Shown here one piece after another: positions 45,820 through 57,446 of a stretch of DNA of 64,000 nt (positions within the stretch are counted from its first letter, which is position 1; each line of letters starts with the position of its first letter). The DNA comes from Anastatus disparis. Its lineage: Eukaryota > Arthropoda > Insecta > Hymenoptera > Eupelmidae. Below the pieces are notes generated by a model. The model searched no databases. It had not been told where the DNA came from and worked only from the letters and a program-made list of their open reading frames with translations. Where the stretch lies: positions 8,680,001-8,744,000 of the forward strand of contig JAFFSR010000251.1 of NCBI GenBank assembly GCA_017163975.1, read 5' to 3'. A program made the position numbers and the translations under genes.

Positions 45820-45960
45820 TAGATACTTTCCTCAAAATTTTAATCTGTATATATATATATCAAGAGGCGCGGCAGCGCCTCGACGGCGAGTTAAGGTACG
45901 AATTCGAAAACGTCGAGGCGCTCCTCTTATACTTTGAATTAGAGTTTTCAAAATTTTAAA
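45820..45960. repeat. GC-rich inverted repeat GAGGCGCGGCAGCGCCTC
   Basis: The palindrome is followed by CGACGGCGAGTTAAGGTACG, which recurs at 47154 (CGACGGCGAGTCAGGGTACG). The arm CGAGGCGCTCCTCTTA pairs with AAGAGGCGCGGC. Probably part of another small foldback. Confidence 0.4.
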
Positions 45961-46120
45961 ACTGAATCCTATTAAAATAAAACCCAATATTTGAAAAATA
46001 GAAATTGATATTTAAAGATTTTTATATTATCTTTCATTTAAAAAAAGTTTTATTACGATCCATTTAATCAATCACGAGAAAACGTAATCTAAAATTTCAA
46101 AGTACCATATTCGCGTTATA

Positions 46121-46340
46121 ATAGTATTTTTCGATACTAGTGCGTGAGAGTGATTTTTTACTCGTGTGGCGGTTTGCGCCCGAGCGAAGCGAGGGTGAAA
46201 AGGTCACACGAGGAAGAAATCACTTTCTCGCACGAGTATCGAACAATATTTTTTGACACGACGTGTAAGAAGTTCCATTTTCGCACGTGTCACTTTGTAC
46301 AGCGTGCGCAAAATTGAGCTTCGCGCACGGAGTGTTAAAA
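46121..46340. mobile_element. Palindromic MITE P3, copy 2
   Basis: Inverted relative to 28113-28335. Ends TTTTCGATACTAGTGCG and CGCACGAGTATCGAACAAT; core CCCGAGCGAAGCGAGGG; then a second half-palindrome ending CGCGCACGGAGTG. Non-coding. Confidence 0.7.
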
Positions 46341-46518
46341 AAATTCTTCTTCGTCATCAATCCTTCAATTTTTGTTTCCAGCCAGTGACGTCACACTTTA
46401 ATATTGTAGGAGAGCTATGAGCATATTTTTTATGTTTCTCGGCTATAGTATAGTAGTTAGCATGGTGCATGCGGTTTGTATTCGAGTTAGTATATCATGT
46501 TATAGTATATATATATAT

Positions 46519-46700
46519 ATTTATGTCGTCGTAGGCCGTATTCGGTGGAATACCTATAGACCACGCTAAATTTGTATAGGCATTGCATACGTTCATGCTA
46601 ATATCTCGACGATATTCTCTCTGTCAATACTCCCTTAGGGAGTATTGACAGCTCTATACTCCCTAAGGGAGTATTGACCGATCGAGATATCGTACAGCAT
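46519..46700. repeat. Repeat R copy and CTCCCTTAGGGAG palindromes
   Basis: 46519-46590 is a copy of repeat R (CGTATTCGGTGGAATACC). It is followed by the perfect 27-bp palindrome at 46623-46649 (GTCAATACTCCCT and its complement) and a related copy at 46657-46678, inside an outer inverted pair CGATATtC / GAgATATCG. Confidence 0.6.
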
Positions 46701-46970
46701 GGCCGTATATGACGCGAGTGACATCGATTCGTAGGTTAGTGAAAACAAAAGAATGTCGGTAGATATGTCAATGCTCATACAAATTCATATAAAGTCTTAA
46801 CTTTACAGAATGTTTTGTTTAAACAAATTTTTAAAGTTAAACAGTTAATAAGTAAAATAAATAAGTAAATAATGACATTATTTACTTTTTTTTTAATAAA
46901 ACATATATCATTAATTTTAAAAAATCATTTTTATAGTTCCTCATACGGCCTACCAACGACATAAACTTAT

Positions 46971-47145
46971 CTACGTAACTTGGGAGTACGAAGGTTTCTG
47001 AATCCAGGCTTGACTAAAGTGCTTGTCGCTTGAGCAGCAGTCAGTCTCGGGCGCGCTTCGCGCGCCCTCGACCAACTGCTACTCAAGCGGCAAACACTTT
47101 AGTCTCGCCTGTATTCATCCTTCGTACTCCCAAGTTACGTATATA
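46971..47145. mobile_element. Palindromic MITE Q2
   Basis: CTACGTAACTTGGGAGTACG at the left and CGTACTCCCAAGTTACGTA at the right; core TCGGGCGCGCTTCGCGCGCC; arms pair through CGCTTGAGCAGCAG. Related to Q1. Confidence 0.7.
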
Positions 47146-47282
47146 ACTAATATCGACGGCGAGTCAGGGTACGAATACGGAAATTATTTATACTTATAAT
47201 TAAAATAATATTTTCGTATAAACGTATTCTATAATTCTAACATAGTATGATTTTTTTTATTATCAACTAAACACTTTCTTGT

Positions 47283-48092
47283 GAATGATGTTTCGTGATC
47301 CTGGAGGCCATCCTGGCCACCTGGACATCATCTCCAGGAAGTGACAAAAAATTTTAAATTATAATACTATAGATTCACTTTCTCGAGAATGATGTTTCGT
47401 CGACCTGGAGGTCGTCCAGGTCACCTGGACATCATCTATAGGAAATGACAAAAATTTATATATTTCAAATGATAATACTAGATATGTTTCCTCGTGAATG
47501 ATGTTTCGTGATCCTGGAGGCCATCCTTGCCACCTGGACATCATCTCCAGGAAGTGACAAAAAATTTTTAATTATAATACTAGATTCACTTTCTCGAGAA
47601 TGATGTTTCGTCGACCTGGAGGTCGTCTAGGTCACCTGGACATCATCTATAGGAAGTGACAAAAATTTATATATTTCCAATGATAATACTAGATGTGTTT
47701 CCTCGTGGATGATGATTCGTGATCCTGGAGGCCATCCTGGCCACCTGGACATCATCTCCAGGAAGTGACAAAAAATTTTTTAATTTCAATTATAATACTA
47801 AATGCACTTTCTGAATGATGTTTCGTCGACCTAGAGGTTGTCCAGGTCACTTGGACATCATCTTCAGGAAGTGACAAAAATTTATATATTTCCAATGATA
47901 ATACTAGATGTGTTTCCTCGTGGATGATGATTCGTGATCCTGGAGACCATCCTGGCCACCTGGACATCATCTCCAGGAAGTGACAAAAAATTTTTTAATT
48001 TCAATTATAATACTAGATGCACTTTCTGAATGATGTTTCGTCAAACTAGAGGTTGTCCAGGTCACCTGGACATCATCTTCAGGAAGTGACAA
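47283..48092. repeat. Satellite array: eight units of about 105 bp in a dimeric higher-order pattern
   Basis: Unit starts (GAATGATGTTTCG or GGATGATGATTCG) at 47283, 47387, 47496, 47598, 47707, 47813, 47922 and 48028. Odd units contain CCTGGAGGCCATCCTGGCC and CTCCAGGAAGTGAC; even units contain TAGAGGTTGTCCAGG- or CTGGAGGTCGTCCAGG-like text. Same-type units repeat at 211-215 bp, so the array grew as dimers. Each unit has an inner dyad ATGATGT ... ACATCAT and ends AAGTGACAAAAA. Confidence 0.9.
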
Positions 48093-48629
48093 AAATTTAC
48101 GTTAATTTGTAATTAATGTATTCAAGCTTTTACTGAAAAATCGTGTTAATTAAACATAAAAAAATTAATTGAACATAAATGTATAATTTAATTAAACATT
48201 TCATCAAAATTTGTTCACTTTCTAATTTTTTTGTTTTGAATATTTAATTGTCTATAATTTCTTTATAAATTTTAAAAAGATTTTTTGTTATATTTTGTAT
48301 CTAGTTTTATAGAGTTATACAAAAGTTATATATAATCATTTTCAGATACAAACTATATCCAGTAAACTATATCGAGTACTTCCGTATTTAATTCATTCTT
48401 TTTAATATGAAGTTCGTAATCTTTCAAACTATTAAATAAATATACAATTTTGGCTAAAGAAAGTTTAGAAATCAATCAAGTAATCGTCGAGTATTACTGT
48501 ATTCAATTCATTCTTTTTAATAAAAAGGAATGAAATTGACATTGATTAATAAGCTCTTCTGTTTCAACTTTTTTAAATAATATAAAATTCATAAAAATAC
48601 CATTAAACTATTTTTTTATTTTATAATTT

Positions 48630-50952
48630 AATCAAATTTCTTGAAATTTTTTGAATATTATAACTGTTATTTTTTGTTTTTAATCATTGTTCAAATTGAT
48701 AAATACTATTTAATCTTTATTATGACTTTTAAAAAAGTATATTTTAGGCGAGTTCAGGTATTGAATAGTATAGTATTCTTTAGAACATTTTTTCTAAATA
48801 TTTTATTTTACCCAATACATAATATTTTTTTTATTTCAGCTTTCGAAAGTACTGAAATATCATCATCAAGTTTATACTTTTTATTTGATTTATCTTTAGT
48901 TTTTGCTTAAGAAAGTTTTGAAATCAATCAAGCAATCGTCGAGTACTTCCGTATTTAAGAGGAGGTCACGTATCTCTGTCCTTTTCTAATCAAAAAAATA
49001 ATTTTTTTTGCAAAAACTAATAAATGTAGCAAAAAATAAGGAGATAGCCCCATCTCGTATAATAAAAAGCAAGATTTTCTTTGATGAGGAAAAATTATTT
49101 TTATTAATTCATTTTGAAGAAAACCTTGAAAAACTTAAAAAATAGAGGTTAGGATGGACAATACAGTTTTTCAAGGTTTTCTTAAAAACGAAGCGATAAA
49201 AATAATTTTTTCTCATAAAAGAGAATCTTACTTTTTATTATACGAGATGGGGCTTTCTTCTTATTTTTTGCTACAATTATTAATTTTTGTGAAAAAATCA
49301 ATTCTTTGATTAGAAAAGGACAGATATACTCGACCTCCTCTTAATTCATTCTTTTTAATATGAAGTTCATAAGATGAATTCATCAAATGCTCAATTTATA
49401 TTCTGTTTTATAGATGAATGTTTGGAAAAAATTTTCCAAACAATTTCTGAAAAAAGTGATTACTGAGATGAAGATAGCGATGATAATACACATCAAAATA
49501 AAAAAATAAAGCTATACCAGATCAACATTTTATTTCATTTATGAGTGAATATTAATACATGGACATTAAGGAACTATAGTTGATCTTATATCTATTTTTT
49601 ACTTTATTCTTTATGAGAGACATATTTAATTAAAAATTTCTAAAAACTTGGCAGAAGAACCATTAGCTTCTAACAACTTATATTTGAGAATTTGCTGCCA
49701 TCAGCTTCAAAATTATTTATGCGTTTTTAAAATTATGCATTCTCTATTTCATTGCGCTATCATTTTATTTTCAAGAGCTTTAAAAAATATTAAATTTTAC
49801 TAAATATCTACAAAATAACTTGCCAGGCCCGTAGATTAATATTTTGTTAGTGAAATGCTCAATGTTAATGTGTACTGGTTTATAATTTAATTGCTAGCTA
49901 ATTCACGTGTGTTAAATAATAGTTTAAAATATGAATTTAAATACATATACATTCAAAGATAAAGAACAAAAATACATCCTATTACAATAAATAAAAATCT
50001 ATTTTGTGCTCAAAAATTATTTTTTTTATATGTGATGTTATGTAATGCAGAGAATTCAATATTCTTAGTTTTCTTTCACTTATTTTTACTATAAAAACTT
50101 TAAAATGATCAACTACACCATGAACTATTAATCTACGGGCCTGGCAAGTTATTTTGTAGATATTTAGTAAAATTTAATATGTTTTAAAGCTCTTGAAAAT
50201 AAAATGATAGCGCAATGAAATAGAGAATGCATAATTTTAAAAACGCATAAATAATTTTGAAGCTGATGGCAGCAAATTCTCAAATATAAGTTGTTAGAAG
50301 CTAATGGCCCTTTTGCCAAGTTTTTAGAAATTTTTAATTAAATATGTCTCTCATAAAGAATAAAGTAAAAAATAGATATAAGATCAACTATAGTTCCTTA
50401 ATGTTCATGTATTAATATTCACTCATAAATGAAATAAAATGTTGATCTGGTATATCTTTATTTTTTTATTTTGATGTGTATTATCATCGCTATCTTCATC
50501 TCAGTAATCACTTTTTTCAGAAATTGTTTGGAAAATTTTTTCCAGACATTCATCTATCAAACAGAATATAAATTTAGCATTTGATGAATTCATCTTATGA
50601 ACTTCATATTAAAAAGAATGAATTAAATACGGAAGTACTCGACGATTGCTTGATTGATTTCAAAACTTTCTTAAGCAAAAACTAAAGATAAATCAAATAA
50701 AAAGTATAAACTTGATGATGATATTTCAGTACTTTCGAAAGCTGAAATAAAAAAAATATTATGTATTGGGTAAAATAAAATATTTAGAAAAAATGTTCTA
50801 AAGAATACTATACTATTCAATACCTGAACTCGCCTAAAATATACTTTTTTAAAAGTAATAATAAAGATTAAATAGTATTTATCAATTTGAACAATGATTA
50901 AAAACAAAAAATAACAGTTATAATATTCAAAAAATTTCAAGAAATTTGATTT
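48630..50952. repeat. 2.3-kb palindrome with arms of about 820 bp
   Basis: Left arm 48630-49838 (including a 386-bp insertion), right arm 50131-50952, loop 49839-50130. The arms appear nearly identical. Both carry an open frame starting MKFFEYYNCYFLF; it is AT-rich and unlikely to be a gene. Diverged partial copies of the arm text (AATTCATTCTTTTTAATA) also occur at 48372-48440 and 48467-48520. It lies within the hAT-like element. Confidence 0.85.
48959..49340. mobile_element. TTAA-type foldback MITE in one palindrome arm
   Basis: 382 bp, ends GAGGAGGT and ACCTCCTC, TTAA on both sides (48955-48958 and 49341-49344). The arms pair over most of the length (GTCCTTTTCTAATCAAA against GATTAGAAAAGGAC). 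The other palindrome arm keeps the empty site, one TTAA, near 50625. Confidence 0.85.
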
Positions 50953-51180
50953 ATATATATACACTACAAGCATCAATTGTAGTACATTCAATGCACATAT
51001 CCACTTGTGTATATTCTTAAGCGGAATGGGAGAGAGGGAAAGAAAGAAAGAGAAAAAAGAATTTAAGTGTTTGTATATTGATAGCAATAATGGCACCCTG
51101 TGCCATATTCGTACATTCACGCTGGGTAAGATTTAGGACTGTCGATTTTTATACGTTTAGTACCCCTGCCGTAACGTCGT
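50953..51180. other. AT-rich and purine-rich sequence right of the palindrome
   Basis: Contains a (TA)n start and a purine tract at 51027-51065 (GAGAGAGGGAAAGAAAGAAA). No gene or recognisable element; still inside the hAT-like element. Confidence 0.4.
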
Positions 51181-51417
51181 GTAAGAAGCATAGCTTCAAA
51201 AACATAAATAAATGTTAAACATATAATATATTTTGTTTACATCAAAAACTTAATTATAAATTATTCATTAACTCTTAATTCAGTAAAATCATGAACATTT
51301 TTAAATAGTATTACATTCGCGCTGTAGTTCTCTCCCCAAGCCACCACGAGGCGCCGTGTATCTTTCAGTCATGGACTATGAGCGTAGAGCCCTTCAGAAA
51401 CCAACCCTGCTAATAAC

Positions 51418-51743
51418 TTTGGTAGTTTGTTAACCAGTTTTCATTTCGTCCTCAACGCGAACGGACGCATTTTTTGTATCGTGGCGTGCCTTTACAAGCA
51501 TATGTAACATAAGTATTTTTGTAAGATAAACTATTTTTTTCTTTAAGGTGGAATACGATTAAAGTTTATTATTGTTTCACCAAAAATATCAATATTGCAT
51601 CAGCATTATATTCAAAGTTTATTTATTCTCACTCAAGATTAAAAGTTTCATTTTTAATTCAATAGTAAATTATTTCTTTTTAAAGTTAAATTATTGATTA
51701 CATTTTACTGTTTTCTTTTTATTTATGCTTTACTTTAATTAAT
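51418..51743. other. Remainder of BEL 3' LTR and unassigned AT-rich DNA
   Basis: The LTR of the second BEL element continues here (TTTGGTAGTTTGTTAACC). A possible end at GATTACA (51694-51700) is a guess. No gene seen. Confidence 0.4.
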
Positions 51744-51852
51744 TAAATTCATTTAGTTTATAAGTTCGAACTTTGGCTTTTATCCACCGCCGAAGGTCAT
51801 CCTCACAAAAGTCTGATGTAACTGTAGCACGCTAGAAAAGCCAAACGTTACA
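51744..51852 (+). repeat. Truncated 5' LTR of a Ty3/gypsy element
   Basis: The last 109 bp match the end of the LTR at 55439-56227 (AATTCATTTAGTTTATAAG to GCCAAACGTTACA). It is followed at 51853 by TGGCGCCCTGCGAAC, a typical primer binding site. The upstream part of this LTR is missing. Confidence 0.75.
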
Positions 51853-52289
51853 TGGCGCCCTGCGAACAAGGACCGGTACTAAATTAATTACTGTTTAAAT
51901 TTTTCGCCGACCAAAACTCTTTTTTTCTCTTTCTCCTCTAATTTAAAATTCTCGTTAAAATTCTGCAACTTAAGTTGCATGGCGCCCGAATACCTCGCCC
52001 GTTTTCTAATAAAAACCTTATCTTTCCAATTTTGAATCTATTATATAAACTCTTTTTCCGTACCGCAATATATTTTTTTTCTTCCCAGCGCATTTCTTTG
52101 TTGCGAAATCTTGCGTAAATCATTATAAAACAGGTAAATAAGTGTTCCTTTTTTCCACTTCGCGTACTCACTTTAACAGTCAAAATGCACAAACAATGGG
52201 CTTATGCGTTAACCCCCAGCGAACTCGTAGAAAACTGCCTTATATTTAAGATACGTCAAAAATCATCCAGATTTATTCGCGAACATGCC

Positions 52290-54420
52290 CGAAGATCCGC
52301 CCGATTATAAAGAAGAAGATGATAAAATCCAAAATTAATTACATCTCGCACAAATAACCGGCGCTATCGATACTAGACCTACCTACGCGTCTTCGACGAA
52401 TGCGAATCCACCAACACATCGCGACAGAAACTCATTTGGCAACCGACCAGTCATCGTACAAATTCCGAACGACACCGCTCGCACTATAGACCAAATGAGG
52501 AAATGGAACTGTTACTTCGATGGTCGAGATTTATACTCCTTAGAAAGAATTCAAGATTTATACATAGCGTACGAAATATCCGACGCGAAATTTTTACAAG
52601 GCTTTCCAGAATTGCTGCGCGGCGACGCTCAATTATGGTTTCGGAATTGTTCGGCTCAAATCGACTCTTTTCAACAATTGGTCACTCGTTTAAAGGACTA
52701 TTACTTATCGCCAAGTGAACTTCGAAACCTTGATCGTTTAATTATAGACCGGAAACAAGGCGAAAACGAGGACATCCGTAAATATCTAACTTCTCTTGCC
52801 ACGCTAATGCGACGACGTGGCAACATAACGGCATAGCAACAACTAGAAAACGTCTACAGCAATATGCGATCCATGTTACGCCTCCATATATGCAGATCGG
52901 ATTTCACTTCCATCAAACAGTTGATCCAACGCGTCGAAGAAATCGAGGAAGTTAAACTTCAAACGAAGGACACACGACCACCCGTTGAACCAGAGCACTC
53001 AAACACCGCGGCATTCAACACATAAGAATACTCGCGCTCATTAAATTGATGGAAGTGCAAAGAGAGAGGTCATAATCAGTTTCATTGCAATAACACCGCA
53101 AAAATCTTTTGTTTGTTATGCGGTAAAGACAGTATAATGACTAAACACTATCGCTGTAACGGAGCGGAAAACTCAAGGCGGGTTGGCCGCAACTAGACGA
53201 CCGACTGACCCCAGCGTCCCGTCCGCTGCTTCATCTACTTCCGGATAGGTAGAAAAGCGTTGGAAGCCTTAGTAGATCCGGGCTTAATAACTTCTTTCGC
53301 AAGGCCAGAAGTCATCAACCACTGTTTAAAATCAGGCTGGACCAGTAGAAAAGAACACCGGATCATTGGTTTGGCTAACGGATCCGAAACTTGTTCGACT
53401 CAATCCATTTCCGGATCTTTCTTTTATAGAAACCGCCGTTTCAAACATAATTTCTCGATACTAAGTAACTCATGTTTGACCTTTTGCTCGGAAAAGACCT
53501 GCTAAATGAACTCGGGATTAAAATCTCGTTAAAAAGACAAGTAATAAAACCTATTTGCGGCCCTGTCGGTTTGCAATGTGGACAAATATGTTTAACAAAT
53601 CCGACACCCGGTTTACACTCTCTTTCTCCAGGCGAAGAAACACGTTTGCAAGAATTTCTAAGAATTGGCTAAATTTCGTGACGTCAGCGGCCGAACGCCA
53701 GTCATTGAGCACGAAATCGAGCTATTGAATCGTATGTCGATTAAACAGCGCTATCGACCTCGAAACTATGCCACCCAAGCGATCATAAACCAAGAGGTGG
53801 ATAAGATCCTTGTGGAAGGCGTCATAAGACCATCGCATAACCCATTGAGCTCACCGGTAGTCCTCGTAAAGAAAAAAGACGAAAATCGCGTTTTTGCATC
53901 GACTTTCGTAGATTGAATGCAATTAGTAAAAAGGATGCATATCCTTTGCTACAAATTAACGCGATTCTAGACCGGTTACGCGACGCTAAACATTTGTCAA
54001 CGATAGATCTTAAAAACGGATATTGACAAGTGCCATTAACATCTCAAAGAGGTGCCACCACTGCATTTACAGTCGATGGCAAAGGTCTCTTCGAGTTTAC
54101 GGTTATGCCTTTTGGCCTGCACTCGGTAACCGGAACTTTTCAGCAATTATTAGATCGCGTAATCACCCCAGAGTTGGCACTCAACGCGTTCGCGTATCTT
54201 GATGACATCATAGTCATTTCTTCTTCTCTAGATGAACATCTGCAACACTTACAAACGCCGTATTTTCCAGACTACATCAAGCCAATTTATCGCCGAATCC
54301 TGAAAAATGCGTTTTTGCCCGTAAAAGTCTTAAATATCTCGGTTACGTGATCAAAGAAAATGGGTTACACACCGATCCAGATAAAATCACTCCTTTAGCC
54401 GATCCATCACCGCCCAAAAA
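52290..54420 (+). pseudogene. Ty3/gypsy gag-pol remnant
   Basis: Gag: FLQGFPELLRGDAQLWFRNC (about 52590) and later coiled-coil-like text. A zinc knuckle at about 53040-53095 (KCKERGHNQFHC) has lost its first Cys to a TGA. Protease-like segment near 53250 (EALVDPGLITSF, where D-S/T-G is expected). RT: QRYRPRNYATQAIINQEVDK, SPVVLVKKKDE, MPFGLHSVTGTFQQLLD and the YLDD box at about 54195. Frameshifts and stops throughout. RNase H and integrase are absent; after 54420 a LINE fragment intervenes and then the 3' LTR follows. Confidence 0.8.
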
Positions 54421-54424
54421 TCAT

Positions 54425-55235
54425 GACCCATGACCAATCTCATTCATAGTATTTACACACCGCACGCATGACTCCAGTTTTAAATTTACCAATTTCAGCA
54501 CATACACGCACCTCACCAGGCAGACTGTTCCATAATCTTGTCAAACGTGGCACTGGAGAACAATAGAATTTATTCACCCTATGGAGTGACTCAGTCAAAG
54601 GCCTAAAGTCACGAAGACCATAATTCATGTAACGCTGATTAAACAGCTCATGAATACCACCTGAAGTCACAAAACCATTGTACACATTAAATACGAACAC
54701 TGCATTATTGTAATCGTGCATAGATTTGACAGTAAACAAATCAAAACGCATCGATATATCCCGAAAACTGTGGTCAGTCCAGTGCATGGGTCTACCGGAC
54801 TTACGTGCCAAACACCTGAGAAATCTTCTCTGTACCGATTCCAACATCGAGATTCTGACAGCATAATGCGGTGTCCATACCTGGGAGGCATACATCAAAT
54901 GAGGGACGACAAGGGCCTTATAAAGCACTAGTAAAGATCGAGGTCTAGTAAAATCCCTCGTAGATCTAATAATAAATCCCAACATCTTAAGCGCTCTAGC
55001 AGTAATGCTCTCAACATGCTGAACAAAATTCATACCAGAGTCAAAAATAACACCCAGATCCCTAACATGTGATACCAAAGGCAGTTTATTCGCATTCAGC
55101 ATATAATCAAATCTCAATGCTTCATGATGACCAAAAGTTATAGTGGAACACTTTTTTATGTTAAGGGAGAGACCATTAGCTGCACACCACTTGACAATCT
55201 CATCCACATCCCTCTGAAGCACAGAGGCAGATTAT
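54425..55235 (-). pseudogene. 5'-truncated LINE, C-terminal part of RT (CR1/Jockey-like)
   Basis: A 260-residue open frame (55222-54440) corresponds to the end of RT and the downstream region of CR1/Jockey-group LINEs: AANGLSLNIKKCSTITFG, VRDLGVIFDSGMNF, MYASQVWTPHY, SVQRRFLRCLARK and RLTRLWNSLPGEVR. It lacks RNase H, unlike the two LINEs at 8.4 and 30.3 kb. No stop in this stretch, so it is a young insertion. It sits inside the gypsy remnant. Confidence 0.8.
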
Positions 55236-55438
55236 ATTATTTCATTTGTAAAAGTAAACTTAAACATAAAATTTAAATTTTTCTCTTTTCAATAGATTTT
55301 TCTTATATAATTAATTTTATTTCTCTTCTTAGTTTTAAGTTAAACATTTTTTTTCTCATCTTTATGATTAAGATTACTTAGCATGTTAGGTTAGTTCTTA
55401 ATTCGTTACGCAAGCTTCACTCTCCCAAACAAGGGAGG
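55236..55438. other. Gypsy 3' internal remnant
   Basis: AT-rich, non-coding, ending in CAAACAAGGGAGG, a plausible polypurine tract before the LTR. Confidence 0.45.
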
Positions 55439-56227
55439 TGTGCGACGATGCAAATTCAAGTACCGCGCTTAAAGTTAAGTACTTATGCTCAACCGCGAGA
55501 AGGCGAACTCCTTTGCCGCGCTCAAGCGTAGTACCCGCACTCAGCCGCTATGAAGCGCTACTCCAGCAAAAAGAATAGCGAGCTCCAGAGCATATATACT
55601 AGCATGGCAGCCGGCTAAGAAAGCTTCTCTCCCCTATTACTATGTAGAGAAGTTACGCTTTACATAGCAAGAGCTCCCCATTACCTGTTCTCCTTTCCTT
55701 TTAATCTGAGTAGAAGCGGGTTTCCACTACACAGACTCCTCTTTCTTCTTGCTATGTAGAGAAGTTATGCTCTACATAGTAAGAGTCTCCGTCACCACCC
55801 AATCTGTGTAGTCGGGGGTTTCTACTACACAGATTTCTCTCCAGCTACCTCCGCCCTGGTCATTGTGAGATTCACGGACCAGCATCCCCCTCCCCCCTCT
55901 CTCACGAATAGAGTTTCTCTCGTGAGCAGAAAGGGTCATCTGTGCTAGCCACCTCCTTCACTCCTGTACCGACCTAATCGTTTACCTTATCACCGTTTTA
56001 GCCACCGCCGGTAAAGTAGATTTCGTGTTTAACCGCCGTAGATAATTATTGCATCGTAGATATTAATTTTTTTGTTTTTCCTTTTTTTTTCTTTCCAAAT
56101 AGTTATTATAACGCCACGCAAATTCATTTAGTTTATAAGTTCGAACTTTAGTTTTTATCCACCGCCGTAGGTCATCCTCACAAAAGTCTGATGCAACTGC
56201 AGCTCGCCAGAAAAGCCAAACGTTACA
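55439..56227 (+). repeat. 3' LTR of the Ty3/gypsy element
   Basis: About 789 bp from TGTGCGACGATG to AAACGTTACA. Only its last 109 bp have a partner at the 5' side. It contains an imperfect direct repeat of about 120 bp (55635-55735 and 55755-55845) built around CTATGTAGAGAAGTTAyGCT, itself with inverted symmetry (ATGTAGAG ... CTcTACAT). Confidence 0.7.
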
Positions 56228-57081
56228 ATAGTTATATTAAAAGATTCAGCTTTAGACCCCCCACGCCCCTCCGAGTTCTCCCACGCTCTCTACGTTCTCC
56301 AACACCCCCACCGTTCCCCCACAGTCTTTCGTAAAGCCTCCCCACAAAATAACGTGAAAATGTTTAAAATTCTACAATATTTTTCACATATCAATTTGGT
56401 CTAAGAACCTCCACGCCCCCCGTATTCCTCCACGTTCCTCTACACCCCCCCCCCCCTCTACATGCCCTCCACTTGCATCCTCATATAATAAACATATAAC
56501 AGTTTACAATTTTCATAAATTATTATTAAATTATATGTTAATTAATCGTCATATCTTATGTTGCGTATAGTCGTAAGCGAGTGAACCAAGAGAATTTTAG
56601 AAATAGTTAAAGATGCGAGTATTAGTCCTGATTTAATTTAATAAACGTTTCATATTATATGTTAAAAAATAAAATTTAATCTAAATAATATTATAGAATT
56701 AAAACATTCACTGTGAAAATTAATGAATGAAAATTAAATTAACATATAATTTAAATTTACATAAAGTATTAATATCGACTTTCGCAGAATTAGAATTTAG
56801 AAAGTCGAAGCATACAAACTCGCAACGTTGTCTCTGTACTCGATTTCGGCTTGCGGCATGCGAGATGCCGACGAGTCGAAGCAAGCTACCACGCAACGCT
56901 AAAAGTTGTGCCCGGTCTCGGCTGTCGGCATGCGAGATGCTGACGAGTCGAAGCGATTGACCCGGCAATGCAGTCGCAGTGCTCTACTCGGATTCACATT
57001 ACTATCTTGTACAGACAGTCGCAATGATTGACTGCGATATGATTACGCATTAATCTAATACGATTTTATGTATTCTTATGC
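56228..57081. other. C-rich tracts and a short tandem duplication
   Basis: 56255-56470 has runs of C (CACCCCCCCCCCCC-like) in otherwise AT-rich DNA. At 56845-56960 a unit of about 70 bp occurs twice (CGGCATGCGAGATGCCGACG and CGGCATGCGAGATGCTGACG), each internally palindromic. The overlapping ORFs on both strands here are by-products. No gene seen. Confidence 0.5.
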
Positions 57082-57092
57082 TTCAAATGTTG

Positions 57093-57446
57093 ACAGCGCG
57101 GTGGCGTAATGGATAGCCTCTTGCCTTCAACGCGGAGGGCATGGGTTCGAATCCTAGCCAGGTACCTCTAACTCTTTTTTCGAAAGAAAATTAGTGTATG
57201 TGCCATTTATATCGCGACTATTAAAAAATCCGACCTGATGGGTATCGGTTGATTGTTGGTCACAAAAGTGGCTGACCATTCATCGGTAGTCAAAGTTTTC
57301 GGTATGGTGGGTCTGACAGTCTAGCCTGATGTAATGTGTTAAACGGAAACCAGGCTGGGCTCCCTCGACATCACCATAGAAAAAGGTTAATCATATAGAG
57401 GACAATATCCTTTATATTCTTAAAAAAAAAAAAAAAAAAAAAAAAA
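57093..57446 (+). mobile_element. tRNA-derived SINE
   Basis: Head GCGCGGTGGCGTAATGGAT (box A), GGGTTCGAATCC (box B), 280-bp body, long poly(A). TSD TTCAAATGTTG (57082-57092 and 57450-57460), extending to 15 bp with one mismatch. It retains no full tRNA cloverleaf, so it is not a tRNA gene. Confidence 0.9.

Larger units (their letters stand above)
43809..51409. mobile_element. Large non-coding hAT-like element, 7.6 kb
   Basis: Terminal inverted repeats CAGGGTTGGTTTCTGAA continuing for more than 100 bp with scattered differences (two mismatches in the first 34). Flanked by a perfect 8-bp TSD CTAATAAC (43801-43808 and 51410-51417). The TSD length and CAGGG end suit hAT. Contents are all repeats: a palindrome pair at 44704, palindromic MITEs (45503, 46121, 46971), a satellite array (47283-48092) and a 2.3-kb palindrome (48630-50952). 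I find no transposase; the longest ORFs are AT-rich and lie in the palindrome. 43990-44560 and 48100-48620 are AT-rich with nothing identifiable. Confidence 0.75.

Noticed and set aside
48641..51120. ORFs of 89 and 149 residues sharing the same hydrophobic protein
   Set aside because: They lie in the two arms of a palindrome, are AT-rich (Phe/Ile/Leu/Tyr by composition) and lack any recognisable domain; probably chance open frames.
54440..55222. 260-residue ORF on - as a host gene
   Set aside because: Its motifs match the C-terminal part of LINE reverse transcriptases, and it lies within a gypsy remnant.
57097..57180. tRNA gene on +
   Set aside because: A and B boxes are present, but the acceptor and anticodon stems do not form properly, and the sequence continues into a SINE body with poly(A) and TSD; three copies exist.
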